Positions 28,617 through 38,384 of a stretch of 64,000 nt of DNA are shown here, in pieces. The notes beneath the pieces were generated by a model. It was not told where the DNA came from, did no database searches, and saw only the letters and a program-made list of their open reading frames with translations. This DNA comes from an uncultured Clostridia bacterium (GTDB lineage: Bacteria > Bacillota > Clostridia > TANB77 > CAG-508). Positions within the stretch are counted from its first letter, which is position 1. Every line of letters starts with the position of its first letter. The stretch lies in contig CANPZF010000008.1 in assembly GCA_947589015.1 (NCBI GenBank), positions 1-64,000 of the forward strand, written 5' to 3'. A program made the translations under genes and the position numbers.

Positions 28617-29387
28617 ATGATATTAAAAGGCAAAAAAGTAGTAATTATGGGAGTAAGAAATAAATGGAGTATAGCATGGGGAGCTGCAAAATCATCATAT
28701 GATCAAGGAGCTGAAGTTATTTGTACATGTTCAGATGATAACTATGAGAAGGTACAAGAATTAGTCAAAGAAATACCAGGAACTAAAGTATATGTTTGTG
28801 GTGATGTAAGCAAAGATGAAGATATAGATAAATGTTTAGAAGAAATAAAGAAAAATCATGGTAAAGTAGATGGAGTATTGCATGCTATTGCACATGCTAA
28901 TACAGAAGATTTAAGAAATGATTTTATATTAACGTCAAGAGAAGGATATGCACATGCACAAGATGTAAGTAGTTATTCTTTGATTGCAATAGTTAGAATG
29001 TTAAGAGAAAAAGAAATGCTAAATGAACAAGCAAGTATAGTTGCTTATACTTATTATGGATCAGAAAAAGCAATTGAAGGTTATAATGTGATGGGAGTTG
29101 CAAAAGCGGCATTAGAAGCAAGTATTCGCTATTTAGCAGTTGATTTAGGAAAACAAGGATATCGCATTAATGGTATTTCAGCAGGACCTATTAAGACATT
29201 ATCAGCAAAAGGAATAAAAGATTTTGGAAGTATTTTAAATGTTGTTGAAGAAAAAGCTCCAATGCATCAAAATGTTACAACTAAGCAAGTTGGTGATAGT
29301 ACAGCATTTTTATTTAGTGATATGTCTAGTGCTATAACGGGAGAAATTATTCATGTAGATAATGGATTTTCTATTGTTGGAGTATAA
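28617..29387 (+). CDS. fabI: Enoyl-ACP reductase (NADH), FabI type
   Basis: Performs the last reduction of each elongation cycle. The 256-residue divergent SDR opens with GKKVVIMGVRNKWSIAWGAAKS. It has the Y-x6-K active site in YNVMGVAKAALE and the GISAGPIKTLSAKGI loop that binds triclosan-type inhibitors. Many clostridia use FabK at this step instead. It closes the operon; the large inverted repeat starts about 60 bases later. Confidence 0.94.
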   Translation: MILKGKKVVIMGVRNKWSIAWGAAKSSYDQGAEVICTCSDDNYEKVQELVKEIPGTKVYVCGDVSKDEDIDKCLEEIKKNHGKVDGVLHAIAHANTEDLRNDFILTSREGYAHAQDVSSYSLIAIVRMLREKEMLNEQASIVAYTYYGSEKAIEGYNVMGVAKAALEASIRYLAVDLGKQGYRINGISAGPIKTLSAKGIKDFGSILNVVEEKAPMHQNVTTKQVGDSTAFLFSDMSSAITGEIIHVDNGFSIVGV

Positions 29388-29444
29388 AAATATTTGTATA
29401 TGTATAATTAAAGAAAAAATTTGTTAAGGTATATATTTTGGGTC

Positions 29445-29888
29445 ACAGTCATGTCAGTTTTTATATTATTGACGTTTGATAGTGATAGTATATGTACTTA
29501 TTTATAAATCAACTTGTTCATTGCACTCGAAAAGAAATTCTAATATACAAAATTGAGCCGCTTTCACTCAGGCCAAAAAGATTATTAATATATTCTTTTG
29601 AATGAAACGACGAATGTGCCGTGGAATGACTGTAGAAATTCTAAATAAAATCAATTAGGGAATCTCGCCTCACGAGGGCGCTGATTGATTTTATCAAGAA
29701 TTTCTAAGTCATGTATCAAGCCGAGGAGTGAAAAGAAAAAGAATATATTAGTAATCTTTTTTCCGTGAACATCCCTCAATTTTGTATATAAGAATTTCTA
29801 TTTCTCATTCCAATCAAGCGTTGATTTATAAATAAGTACATATACTATCACTATCAAACGTCAATAATATAAAAACTGACATGACTGT
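29445..29888. repeat. Large inverted-repeat element, about 444 bases
   Basis: The outer arms 29445-29513 and 29820-29888 are 69-base perfect inverted repeats. Inside are imperfect pairs, such as TATTAATATATTCTTTT with AAGAATATATTAGTAATC, and a central hairpin AGAAATTCT..AGAATTTCT enclosing TAAAATCAAT/ATTGATTTTA around a GC-rich tip. There is no full ORF. The left arm, read on the minus strand, matches the coding end at window bases 1-80. It could be a MITE-like element or a structured RNA. Confidence 0.75.
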
Positions 29889-29996
29889 AAATTGTAACTA
29901 TCCATTAACATTTTTTGTTGAATTTTATATAAAAATACTTTAAAAAAATAAAAAAATGTTGTACAATGTAAAAAAATTATAATATAGGAGAGGAAT

Positions 29997-31691
29997 ATGA
30001 ACAAAAAATGGCAGATATATGATGCAGATGAAGCAAAAGTTGAACAATTACAGAAAAAATATAATATAAATAAAATATTAGCCACAATATTAGTAAATAG
30101 AAATATAATTGAAGAAGAACAAATTAGACAGTTTCTAAAACCAACAAGGGAAGATTTTCATAATCCATTTTTAATAACTGACATGAAAATAGCCGTAGAT
30201 AGAATAATAGAAGCAATAGAGCAGAAACAAAAAGTTACAATATATGGAGACTATGATGTAGATGGAATAACAAGTATAACAGTATTAAAAAGCTTTTTAA
30301 GAGAAAGAGGATTAGAAACACAAAGTTATATACCTAATAGACTAGATGAGGGATATGGATTAAATAAACCAGCAATTAAAAAAATTGCAGAAGCTGGATG
30401 TGAACTAATGATTACAGTAGATTGTGGAATATCTGGAGTAGAAGAAATTGAATATGCAAATTCATTGGGGATAGAAACAATAATAACAGATCATCATGAA
30501 CCAGGAAATCAACTACCAAAAGCAAATGCCATTATAGACAATAAAAGAAAAGATAGTCAATATCCATTTAGAGAATTAGCAGGAGTAGGGGTAGTTTTTA
30601 AATTAATACAAGCAATATCAATGAAATTAAAATTAAAAGAAGAGGAGTACTTAAAATATTTAGACATAGTATGTGTAGGAACAATTTCAGATATAGTGCC
30701 ACTTATAGATGAAAATAGAGTAATAGCTAAATTAGGTTTAATGCTAATAAGACAAACAAAAAACATAGGACTAAAAGCGATAATAAATACATCAGGATAT
30801 ACAAAAATCGATTCAGGAAGCATATCATTTGGAGTAGCACCAAGGATAAATGCATGTGGAAGAATGGGAAAAGCAGAAGAAGCGTTGAAGTTATTTTTAT
30901 CTAAAAATCTAAATGAAGTATCAGAATTAAGTAGAAAATTAAATGACTATAACAGAATAAGACAAGAAACAGAAAAAGAAATATATGAAAATGCAGTAAA
31001 GCAAATAGAAGAACAACATTTACAAGATAATAGAACAATTATTATAGCTGGAGAAAATTGGCATCATGGTGTTATAGGAATAGTTTCATCTAAAATTACA
31101 GAAATGTATTTTAAACCAAGTATATTATTGAGCTTTGAAGAAGATGGAATAGGAAAAGGCTCTGGAAGAAGTATACCAGGGTTTGATTTACATGAAGCTT
31201 TAATGCAATGCACAGATTCAATAGAAAAATTTGGCGGACATGCTATGGCAGTGGGAGTAACTGTAAAGAAAAGTAAGTTTCAAGAATTTAAAAAACAATT
31301 CGAAGAAATAGCATCAAAGCAACATATTGAAGATATAATTCCAATAGTAAATATAGATGCAAAAATTAATTTGACAGATATAAATAAAGATATTGTAGAA
31401 AGCCTAAAACAATTAGAACCATTTGGCGAAGGCAATAAAATGCCAATATTTATGTTTAAAAATTTAAAAATAGATTCTATTAGAGCATTATCAGAAGGAA
31501 AACATTTAAAAGTAACATTAAAAGATAATAATATTGTTATTAATGCAATTGGATTTAATATTGGAAATTTAGCAGAAGAATATAAAATTGGAGATAAAAT
31601 CGATATAGCAGGAGTTCTAGAAATAAATACTTTTAATGGAGTAGAAACAATACAAATTAATATAAAAGATATAATGAAGTCATTATCATAA
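29997..31691 (+). CDS. recJ: Single-strand-specific 5'-3' exonuclease
   Basis: Trims 5' ends during recombination and repair. The 564-residue DHH-family enzyme has YGDYDVDGITS, VDCGISG, the TDHHEP motif and the DHHA1 segment GSGRSIPGFDLHEAL followed by GGHAMAVGV. A C-terminal OB-like domain completes the usual core. ATG 29997 follows TAGGAGAGG. It is followed by relA, a common clostridial order (recJ, apt, relA); apt is absent here. Confidence 0.95.
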   Translation: MNKKWQIYDADEAKVEQLQKKYNINKILATILVNRNIIEEEQIRQFLKPTREDFHNPFLITDMKIAVDRIIEAIEQKQKVTIYGDYDVDGITSITVLKSFLRERGLETQSYIPNRLDEGYGLNKPAIKKIAEAGCELMITVDCGISGVEEIEYANSLGIETIITDHHEPGNQLPKANAIIDNKRKDSQYPFRELAGVGVVFKLIQAISMKLKLKEEEYLKYLDIVCVGTISDIVPLIDENRVIAKLGLMLIRQTKNIGLKAIINTSGYTKIDSGSISFGVAPRINACGRMGKAEEALKLFLSKNLNEVSELSRKLNDYNRIRQETEKEIYENAVKQIEEQHLQDNRTIIIAGENWHHGVIGIVSSKITEMYFKPSILLSFEEDGIGKGSGRSIPGFDLHEALMQCTDSIEKFGGHAMAVGVTVKKSKFQEFKKQFEEIASKQHIEDIIPIVNIDAKINLTDINKDIVESLKQLEPFGEGNKMPIFMFKNLKIDSIRALSEGKHLKVTLKDNNIVINAIGFNIGNLAEEYKIGDKIDIAGVLEINTFNGVETIQINIKDIMKSLS

Positions 31692-31710
31692 TATAAAGGA
31701 AGTGAGTCAC

Positions 31711-33907
31711 TTGCAAGAACAACAAGAAATTACAATACAAGATATTCTTTTAAAAAAAAGAGAAATGACTAGAAGAGTAGATACAAAATTAATAATGAAA
31801 GCATATAAATATGCAGAAGAACATCATAAAGAGCAATTTAGAAGTTCAGGAGAACCATATATTATACATCCACTTAATGTAGCATATATTTTAGCAGGTA
31901 TTGGTTTAGACGATAGTACTATTTGTGCAGCATTACTTCACGATGTAGTAGAAGATACAGATGCCACAAAAGAACAAATAATTAAGGAATTTGGTATAGA
32001 AATTGCAGAAATGGTATCAGGAGTAACAAAATTAAGTAATATACAATTTACATCAATAGAAGAACAACAGGCAGAAGACTATAGAAAAATGTTCTTGGCA
32101 ATGGGAAAAGATATCAGAGTGATTTTAATAAAATTAGCAGATAGATTGCACAATATGAGAACTTTAAAGTATATTAGTAGGCAAAGGCAAATAGCAAATA
32201 GTAAAGAAACAATGGATTTATATGCACCATTAGCCAATAGATTAGGTTTATATTCAATAAAATGGGAATTGGAAGATTTAGGTTTTAAATATTTATATCC
32301 AGAAGAATATCATGAATTGGTAGAAGGAATAAATAAAAAAAGAGAAGAAAGACTACGTTTTATTGAAAAAATAATGGAAGATATAAGAATAGAGCTAAAA
32401 AAACAAAGAATAGAAGCAGAAGTAACACGGAAGAGCAAAGCATTTATATAGTATTTATAGGAAAATGAAACGAGACAATAAAACATTAGACCAAATTTAT
32501 GATTTATTTGCATTAAGAATTTTAGTAAATTCAGTAAAAGATTGTTATGCAGCATTAGGAGTTGTGCATGAATTGTATAATCCAATGCCAGGAAGATTTA
32601 AAGATTATATAGCTGTACCAAAACCCAATATGTATCAATCTATACACACAACATTATTAGGAGAAAAAGGAACACCATTTGAAGTACAAATTCGTACATG
32701 GGACATGCATAGAATTGCAGAATATGGTATTGCAGCACATTGGGCATATAAAGAAGCAAGCTATTTTGGAAAAAAACAATCAGTTAAAGTCGAGGAGGAT
32801 AAGTTAGCATGGCTTAGAGAAACGTTGGAATGGCAAAAAGAAATGCAAGATCCACAAGAATTTTTAAATACATTAAAAACAGAATTATTTGAAGACGAAG
32901 TTTATGTATTTACACCCAAAGGAGCAATAAAAGTTTTACCAATGGGGGCTACACCAATAGATTTTGCATATAGTATACATGCAGAAATAGGGCATCATAT
33001 GACAGGATGTAAAATTAATAGTAAAATGATGCCTATAATAACACCTCTTAAAAGTGGAGACATAATAGAAATTATCACATCTGAAAATTCAAAAGGGCCT
33101 AGTAGAGATTGGTTAAAATTTGTAAAAAGTACAAGTGCAAAAAATAAAATTCAAAACTGGTTTAAAAAAGAACAGAAGACAGAAAACATAGAAAAGGGAA
33201 AAGATTTAATAGAAAAAGAGCTAAAAAGGATAGGATTTACACATGCTGATTTATTTAAACCAGAATATGTGGATCAAATGCTAGAAAAATATAGATATAA
33301 AAATATAGAAGAAATGTATTCAGCTGTTGGATTTGGAGCAAATTCATCAGTAAAGGTAATTGCAAGGCTATTACAAGAATATAGAAAAGAACATGAAGAA
33401 GAAAATATAGAAGAAAAAATTAAAGAATTAGCACAAGCAAAAGCACAAAAACCAAGACCATCTAGTTCAGGTATAGTGGTAAAAGGAATAGATAATTGTT
33501 TAGTAAAACTTTCTAAATGCTGTAATCCACTTCCAGGAGATGAAATAGTTGGATATGTTACAAAAGGAAGAGGAGTATCTGTACATAGAAAAGATTGTGT
33601 AAATGTAAAAGATTTGTTATCAGAAGAAAATAGAATGATAGATGTTGAATGGTATAATGAAGAAAAAGCTACATATCAAGCTGATATAGAGATAGATGCA
33701 AATGATAGAACAGGACTTTTAGTAGATATACTAAGAGAATTAGGAACAACAAAAGCTAGAATATTGGGAGTTAATACAAAAACTACAAAAGAAAGGATTG
33801 CTATTATAGAAATGACGTTAGAGGTAGAAAGTTTAGAAGAATTGAATAAGGCCTTAAAAGTATTAAGAAAAGTAGATAGTGTTTATGAAGTAAGAAGAAA
33901 AAAATAA
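31711..33907 (+). CDS. relA: Bifunctional (p)ppGpp synthetase/hydrolase, read through a +1 shift at CGG
   Basis: Makes and degrades (p)ppGpp in the stringent response. The HD hydrolase part is intact (LLHDVVEDTD). The synthetase domain is interrupted in EVTGRAKHLYSIYRKMKRDNK: CGG at 32428-32430 puts the reading frame into a stop at 32450, and skipping its C restores exactly this conserved block. The joined product is about 731 residues with TGS (YVFTPKGAIKVLP) and C-terminal ACT domains, the normal length. TTG 31711 is preferred to GTG 31702 because AAAGGAAGTGAG is better spaced from it. The ORF track reports two pieces. Confidence 0.92.
32428..32430 (+). other. CGG +1 frameshift site in relA
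   Basis: Zero frame ACA CGG AAG runs to TAG at 32450. ACA C GGA AGA gives the conserved TGRAKH block of the synthetase domain. Confidence 0.85.
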
Positions 33908-33919
33908 AAGGAGAATAAT

Positions 33920-34567
33920 ATGATTTTAAAGGAACAGAAGATAGAAACATGGATAGGAGACCCTACAAATTGCTATATAATTTTAGATGAAGAAACTAAA
34001 GAAACAATGATTATTGATGCAGCAGGAAATGTAGATAAACTAGAGGAAATGATAAAAATATTGAACGGAAAATTAAAATATATATATTTAACACATTGTC
34101 ATTCAGATCATATTTTAGGAGTAACAGAATTAAAAAATAGATGTGGAGGAAAAGTATTAATTCATAGAGATGATGCAGAAGGATTAAATAATCCAGAAAT
34201 TAATTTATCGCCTTATATAGGAGTCGGAAAAATAGAATTAGAGGCAGATTCAAGAATTGATGATGGAGACTTAATACATTTAGGAAATTTGCAATTTAAA
34301 GTTATTCATACTCCAGGACACACTGCAGGGGGAACTTCTTTATATTGCGAGAAAGAAAAGTGTTTGTTTTCTGGAGATACTTTATTTAGAGGAACATGGG
34401 GCAGAACAGATTTACCAACATCAAATAGAGAAGACCTTATAAATTCAATAACAAATAAATTAATGGTATTACCAGATGATACGATTGTGTATCCAGGGCA
34501 TGGTACAATGACTATAATAAAAGAGGAAAAACCAATATATTTAGAGTTAAAACCTAAACTATGGTAG
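33920..34567 (+). CDS. MBL-fold hydrolase, glyoxalase II-like
   Basis: A 215-residue metallo-beta-lactamase fold protein with the metal motif THCHSDHILG, a second histidine in HTPGHTAGG, aspartate in LFSGDTLF and histidine in YPGHGTMT. Family members hydrolyse S-lactoylglutathione or other thioesters; in low-GC Gram-positives lacking glutathione the real substrate is unclear. It lies between relA and hisS, a common order in clostridia, and its last bases overlap the hisS leader. Confidence 0.88.
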   Translation: MILKEQKIETWIGDPTNCYIILDEETKETMIIDAAGNVDKLEEMIKILNGKLKYIYLTHCHSDHILGVTELKNRCGGKVLIHRDDAEGLNNPEINLSPYIGVGKIELEADSRIDDGDLIHLGNLQFKVIHTPGHTAGGTSLYCEKEKCLFSGDTLFRGTWGRTDLPTSNREDLINSITNKLMVLPDDTIVYPGHGTMTIIKEEKPIYLELKPKLW

Positions 34568-34596
34568 ATGATTTTATAGGAAGAGAGGATGATATT

Positions 34597-35919
34597 ATGA
34601 ACAAAACAGAACCAAGAACTTTATCTGGATTTATGGAATTATTACCAGAAGAACAAATATTATTTGATCAAATGAAAGAAAAAATAGAAAATACATATAA
34701 AAAATATGGATTTTTACCACTAGATACACCCATATTAGAATTATCAGAAGTATTACTTGCAAAAGCAGGGGGAGAAACAGAAAAACAAATTTATCGTTTT
34801 GAAAAAGGAGATACAGATATTTCAATGAGATTTGATTTAACTGTACCACTTGCAAAATATGTTGCCAAAAACTATGGAGTATTAAGTTTTCCATTTAGAA
34901 GATATCAAATTGGAAAAGTATATAGAGGAGAAAGAACACAAAAAGGAAGATTTAGAGAATTCTATCAATGTGATATAGATATAATAGGAGATGAAGAATT
35001 AGATTTAGTAAATGATGCAGAACTTCCAAAGATAATATATTCAATATTTAAAGATTTAGGATTTAAAGATTTTACTATATGTATAAATAATAGAAAAATC
35101 TTAAATGGATTATTTGAAAGTTTAGAACAAAAAGAAGCATCAGTAGAGATTTTAAGAGTTATAGACAAAATAGAAAAAATAGGAAAAGATGCAGTAATAG
35201 AAGAACTATCAAAATTACAAGTACCAAGTAATAATATATCAAAAATATTACAGTTTATAGAAATACAAGGAACTAATGATGAAAAAATAGAAAAATTGGA
35301 AAATCTTAACATAGAAAACGAATTATTTAAACAAGGAGTTTACGAGTTAAAAGAAGTTACTAAAAATATAAGAATATTTGGACTACCAGAAGAAAATTTC
35401 AAAATAGATTTAACAATAGCAAGAGGATTAGATTATTACACAGGAACAGTGTACGAAACATTTCTAAATTCATATAGAGAATTAGGAAGCATTTGCTCAG
35501 GTGGAAGATATGAAAATTTAGCAGAATATTATACAGATAAAAAATTACCAGGAGTAGGAGTATCAATAGGATTAACTAGATTATTTTATAAATTAAATGA
35601 ATTAAATATTATAAATGTAAACAAGAAATCAATAGCAGATGTGTTAATTGTACCAATGATAGAAGATTTACAAATTCCAGCTAAATATGCCGAAAAATTA
35701 AGAAATATAGGAGTAAATACGCAAATATATTTAGGTCAGAAAAAATTAAAAGCTAAGATGAAATATGCAGATAAATTAAATATTCCATATGTAATTGTAA
35801 TAGGAGAAGATGAAGTGCAAAACAATAATGCAAAAATTAAAAATATGCAAACAGGTGAAGAAAAAAATATCTCTCTTGATACAAATAATGAGGAAATTCT
35901 AAAAATTATAAAAGGTTGA
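34597..35919 (+). CDS. hisS: Histidyl-tRNA synthetase
   Basis: Charges tRNA-His. The product is 440 residues. Class II motifs are visible: motif 2 (FRRYQIGKVYRGE..GRFREFYQCDIDIIG), the HisA block RGLDYYTGTVYE and motif 3 (GVGVSIGLTRLF), then an anticodon-binding domain. The N-terminus (LSGFMELLPEEQ) differs from the common PRGTQD start, which may mark a divergent clade. ATG 34597 follows AAGAGAGG; the ORF-track start overlaps the upstream gene. A bidirectional terminator follows. Confidence 0.9.
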   Translation: MNKTEPRTLSGFMELLPEEQILFDQMKEKIENTYKKYGFLPLDTPILELSEVLLAKAGGETEKQIYRFEKGDTDISMRFDLTVPLAKYVAKNYGVLSFPFRRYQIGKVYRGERTQKGRFREFYQCDIDIIGDEELDLVNDAELPKIIYSIFKDLGFKDFTICINNRKILNGLFESLEQKEASVEILRVIDKIEKIGKDAVIEELSKLQVPSNNISKILQFIEIQGTNDEKIEKLENLNIENELFKQGVYELKEVTKNIRIFGLPEENFKIDLTIARGLDYYTGTVYETFLNSYRELGSICSGGRYENLAEYYTDKKLPGVGVSIGLTRLFYKLNELNIINVNKKSIADVLIVPMIEDLQIPAKYAEKLRNIGVNTQIYLGQKKLKAKMKYADKLNIPYVIVIGEDEVQNNNAKIKNMQTGEEKNISLDTNNEEILKIIKG

Positions 35920-35940
35920 TACATTAATATATCAACCTTT
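35911..35940. terminator. Bidirectional terminator between hisS and the ycxB-like gene
   Basis: AAAGGTTGATA pairs with TATCAACCTTT around CATTAATA, with A-rich and T-rich flanks, and separates two convergent genes. Confidence 0.8.
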
Positions 35941-35951
35941 GTAATTTATTA

Positions 35952-36467
35952 TTAATCTGGTTGCTTGTATTTTCGCCAGCATTTTTTTCTTAAGAAATCT
36001 GAAAAATCTAAAGCGTTTCCAATTGTAAACCCGTTTTTACTAACTAAAAGAGCACATTGTTTGCCTATATAAATATAGAATAAATCAGGCATATCAAATA
36101 TTTTATAAATTTGATTATATTTTACACTTAAAGCAGTATTTCCAGTAAAAATTTCAATTCTGTTATCATAAAAACAAAAAGTAATTTCTTTACTATCAGC
36201 TATTTTAGAACTTTTTAATTCTTTAGAGACTTTAGAATTAAAAAATGAATATCTATATACAACAAATCCTACAAGAAATATTGTTAGAGTAATTGCAGGT
36301 ACAAATAGTAGATTTGATAATTGTAAGATTATACATGAGATAAAAAATATTATAACTAAAAGGCTAAATAAGTGATATTTAATTCCAAATTTTTCGTTGT
36401 GAAAATATAAAAAAGATAAATATAAATCTTTAGTATATTTTGTAGTATTTTTAAATAATATATCCAT
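35952..36467 (-). CDS. YcxB-like small membrane protein
   Basis: About 171 residues on the minus strand. It has two membrane spans at about residues 35-80, followed by a soluble domain with the pattern of YcxB-like proteins (ITFCFYDNRIEIFTG, then YNQIYKIFDMPDLFYIYI and AL.VSKNGF). The function of the family is unknown. The start is taken as the ATG complementary to 36465-36467, with TTGGTGAT upstream; a longer start at 36479 is possible. It converges on hisS. Confidence 0.7.
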   Translation of the reverse strand: MDILFKNTTKYTKDLYLSFLYFHNEKFGIKYHLFSLLVIIFFISCIILQLSNLLFVPAITLTIFLVGFVVYRYSFFNSKVSKELKSSKIADSKEITFCFYDNRIEIFTGNTALSVKYNQIYKIFDMPDLFYIYIGKQCALLVSKNGFTIGNALDFSDFLRKKCWRKYKQPD

Positions 36468-36522
36468 TTCAATCACCAAAAAAATTATAACATAATAATA
36501 TTAATGATGCAAATAGTAAATC

Positions 36523-36551
36523 TTGCATTGTAATATTCTAAGTGATATAAT
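36523..36551 (+). promoter_or_regulatory. Promoter of trxA
   Basis: TTGCAT at 36523-36528 and TATAAT at 36546-36551 are 17 bases apart, about 88 bases upstream of the trxA start. Confidence 0.6.
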
Positions 36552-36638
36552 TTACAAAAATATGGAAGAATGAAGAATATTAAGGCAAATATTGGAAATA
36601 ATATAAAATGATACAAGATAAAGATAGGAGGATATAAG

Positions 36639-36950
36639 ATGAGTGTATTGAAATTAACAAGTGAAAATTTTGAACAAGAAGTACTACAAAATAATGAAAC
36701 AGTTTTAGTAGACTTTTATGCAGATTGGTGTGGACCATGTAAAATGATGGCACCAGTAATAGATGCAATATCACAAGAAATGAAAGGAAAAGTAAAAATA
36801 GGAAAAATTGATGTTGATGATAATCAAGATATAGCAAGAAAATATCAAATTATGAGTATACCAACAATGATAGTATTTAAAAACGGAAAACCAACAAAAA
36901 CATTTGTTGGAGCACGAAACAAAGCACAAATTATAAATGAACTAAAATAG
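36639..36950 (+). CDS. trxA: Thioredoxin
   Basis: A 103-residue thiol-disulfide carrier with DFYADWCGPCKMMAP, the WCGPC active site, and the cis-proline in IMSIPTMIVF. The length is normal. The ATG has AGGAGG upstream and a promoter at 36523. The hydrolase gene follows after 58 bases. Confidence 0.96.
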   Translation: MSVLKLTSENFEQEVLQNNETVLVDFYADWCGPCKMMAPVIDAISQEMKGKVKIGKIDVDDNQDIARKYQIMSIPTMIVFKNGKPTKTFVGARNKAQIINELK

Positions 36951-37008
36951 AAAAAATAAATAATCCTTCACTTTTTGATGTACTTTTAAAAGAAAGGAAT
37001 GAATAATA

Positions 37009-37896
37009 ATGAAAAGAATAGATTTTTTAGCAACAGATGGAATTGTATTAAATGGAATATTATATAATAATGAGCCACAATCGGAAAATGTTGTGTTATC
37101 AGTTCATGGAATGAGTAGTAACTGCTTTAAAAAAAGAGATAGGATTTTTTCAAAAAAATTTTTAGAACAAGGAATAGACTATTTTTGCTTTAATAATAGA
37201 GGAAGTGAATTAACAAAATATATAAGAAAAGAGATAAATGGTAAAGAAGAAAAAATCTTAGGCGGTACATCATATGAAGATGTTTTAGAAGGATATGAAG
37301 ACATTGTAGGAGCAATATTAAAATTAAAAGAATTAGGGTATAAAAATATCCATTTACAAGGACATAGTTTAGGATGTACAAAAATAGTATATACTTACAA
37401 TGAACTAAAAGAGGAAAATGATGATATTTTAGAAAATATAAAATCAGTAATATTACTTTCTTTAATAGATATTCCAGAATCTTTAAAAATTTATTTAGGA
37501 GATAAGTTTGACGAATACTTAAATTATGCAATACAAAAAGAACAAGAAGGAAAACGACTTGAACTTATGCCTAAAGAAGCATTTATACATCCAATTAGTG
37601 TAAAGTCATTTTTAAGATATGCAAGAGATTATAAGGAGATAGATTTTGCAAGTTATGGAAAAGATAATAATTTAGAAAAGTTAAATAATATAAATATACC
37701 TATATTTATGAGATGGGGAGATACTAATGAGATGATTATGCAACAAGCTAGTGAATTAGTTGATATAGTATCTCAAAGTATAAAAAATGCAAATAAAGAT
37801 ATTGATTATATACAAGGTGCTGACCATGGATATACAGGAAAAGAAGAAATATTAGTAAATCAAATAGTGAAATTTATAAATAAAATAGATTTATAA
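37009..37896 (+). CDS. Alpha/beta hydrolase
   Basis: A 295-residue serine hydrolase fold. The oxyanion region SVHGMSSNCFKKRDRIF is followed by the nucleophile elbow LQGHSLGCTKI (serine at about residue 120). The late aspartate is in FMRWGDTNEM and the histidine in GADHGYTGKE. It has no signal peptide, so it acts in the cytosol. The substrate is unknown. It lies just upstream of the BlaI-like promoter but has its own AAAGGAATG site. Confidence 0.82.
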   Translation: MKRIDFLATDGIVLNGILYNNEPQSENVVLSVHGMSSNCFKKRDRIFSKKFLEQGIDYFCFNNRGSELTKYIRKEINGKEEKILGGTSYEDVLEGYEDIVGAILKLKELGYKNIHLQGHSLGCTKIVYTYNELKEENDDILENIKSVILLSLIDIPESLKIYLGDKFDEYLNYAIQKEQEGKRLELMPKEAFIHPISVKSFLRYARDYKEIDFASYGKDNNLEKLNNINIPIFMRWGDTNEMIMQQASELVDIVSQSIKNANKDIDYIQGADHGYTGKEEILVNQIVKFINKIDL

Positions 37897-37903
37897 AAGA
37901 TAC

Positions 37904-37954
37904 TTGACAAAATGAAGTTACAGTTGTAAACTAAGTACAAGTTACAACTGTAAC
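37904..37954 (+). promoter_or_regulatory. Promoter with BlaI-like operator for the blaI/M56 operon
   Basis: TTGACA at 37904-37909 and TAAACT at 37927-37932 are 17 bases apart. GTTACAGTTGTAA at 37917-37929 and TTACAACTGTAAC at 37942-37954 form a 13-bp perfect inverted repeat over the -10 box, with TACA/TGTA halves as in BlaI/MecI sites. It fits negative autoregulation of the gene at 37989. A near-copy lies at 1933-1984. Confidence 0.75.
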
Positions 37955-37988
37955 TTTTTGGATTTTATGGAAAGGAATAAATATAAAA

Positions 37989-38339
37989 ATGAAAATAACA
38001 GATGCAGAATTAGAAATAATGAAAGTACTGTGGGAAGAAGACAATCTAACATTAAATCAAATAATAGAGAAACTAAGCAGTAAAGAACAAAAAAATAAAA
38101 GTACAATAAAAACACTATTATATCGTTTAATTGATAAAGGAGCAGTAAAATCTATAGAGAAAAATAAAAAAGAAAACGAATTTAAAGCTAATATTTCCAG
38201 AAAGAAATATTTAAAAGAAGAAAACAATGTATTTTTAGAAAAATTATATAATGGAAACATAGATAATATGCTATTAAATTTTGTAGAAGATAAAAAAATA
38301 TCAAAAGAAAAAATACAAAAACTATTAGATATATTATAA
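37989..38339 (+). CDS. BlaI/MecI/CopY family repressor
   Basis: A 116-residue winged-helix regulator. The start ITDAELEIMKVLWEEDNLTLNQIIEKL and KSTIKTLLYRLIDKGAV form the DNA-binding half, and the C-terminal helices dimerise. Family members are cleaved after their M56 partner senses the signal. The partner is encoded next, and a matching palindrome overlaps its own promoter at 37904. A second copy of the site before the glycosyltransferase at 2063 suggests a wider regulon. Confidence 0.92.
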   Translation: MKITDAELEIMKVLWEEDNLTLNQIIEKLSSKEQKNKSTIKTLLYRLIDKGAVKSIEKNKKENEFKANISRKKYLKEENNVFLEKLYNGNIDNMLLNFVEDKKISKEKIQKLLDIL

Positions 38340-38342
38340 AAG

Positions 38343-38374
38343 AAAGGAACAATGTTAGAAAAAAACACTAACAT
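38343..38374 (+). promoter_or_regulatory. RBS-hairpin-start module upstream of the M56 gene
   Basis: AAAGGA at 38343-38348 is followed by ATGTTAG (38352-38358), a 9-base loop and CTAACAT (38368-38374). The gene starts at ATG 38385 without its own ribosome binding site. The hairpin ATG also opens a 9-codon mini-ORF ending 3 bases before the start codon. Confidence 0.65.
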
Positions 38375-38384
38375 AAACTGAACA

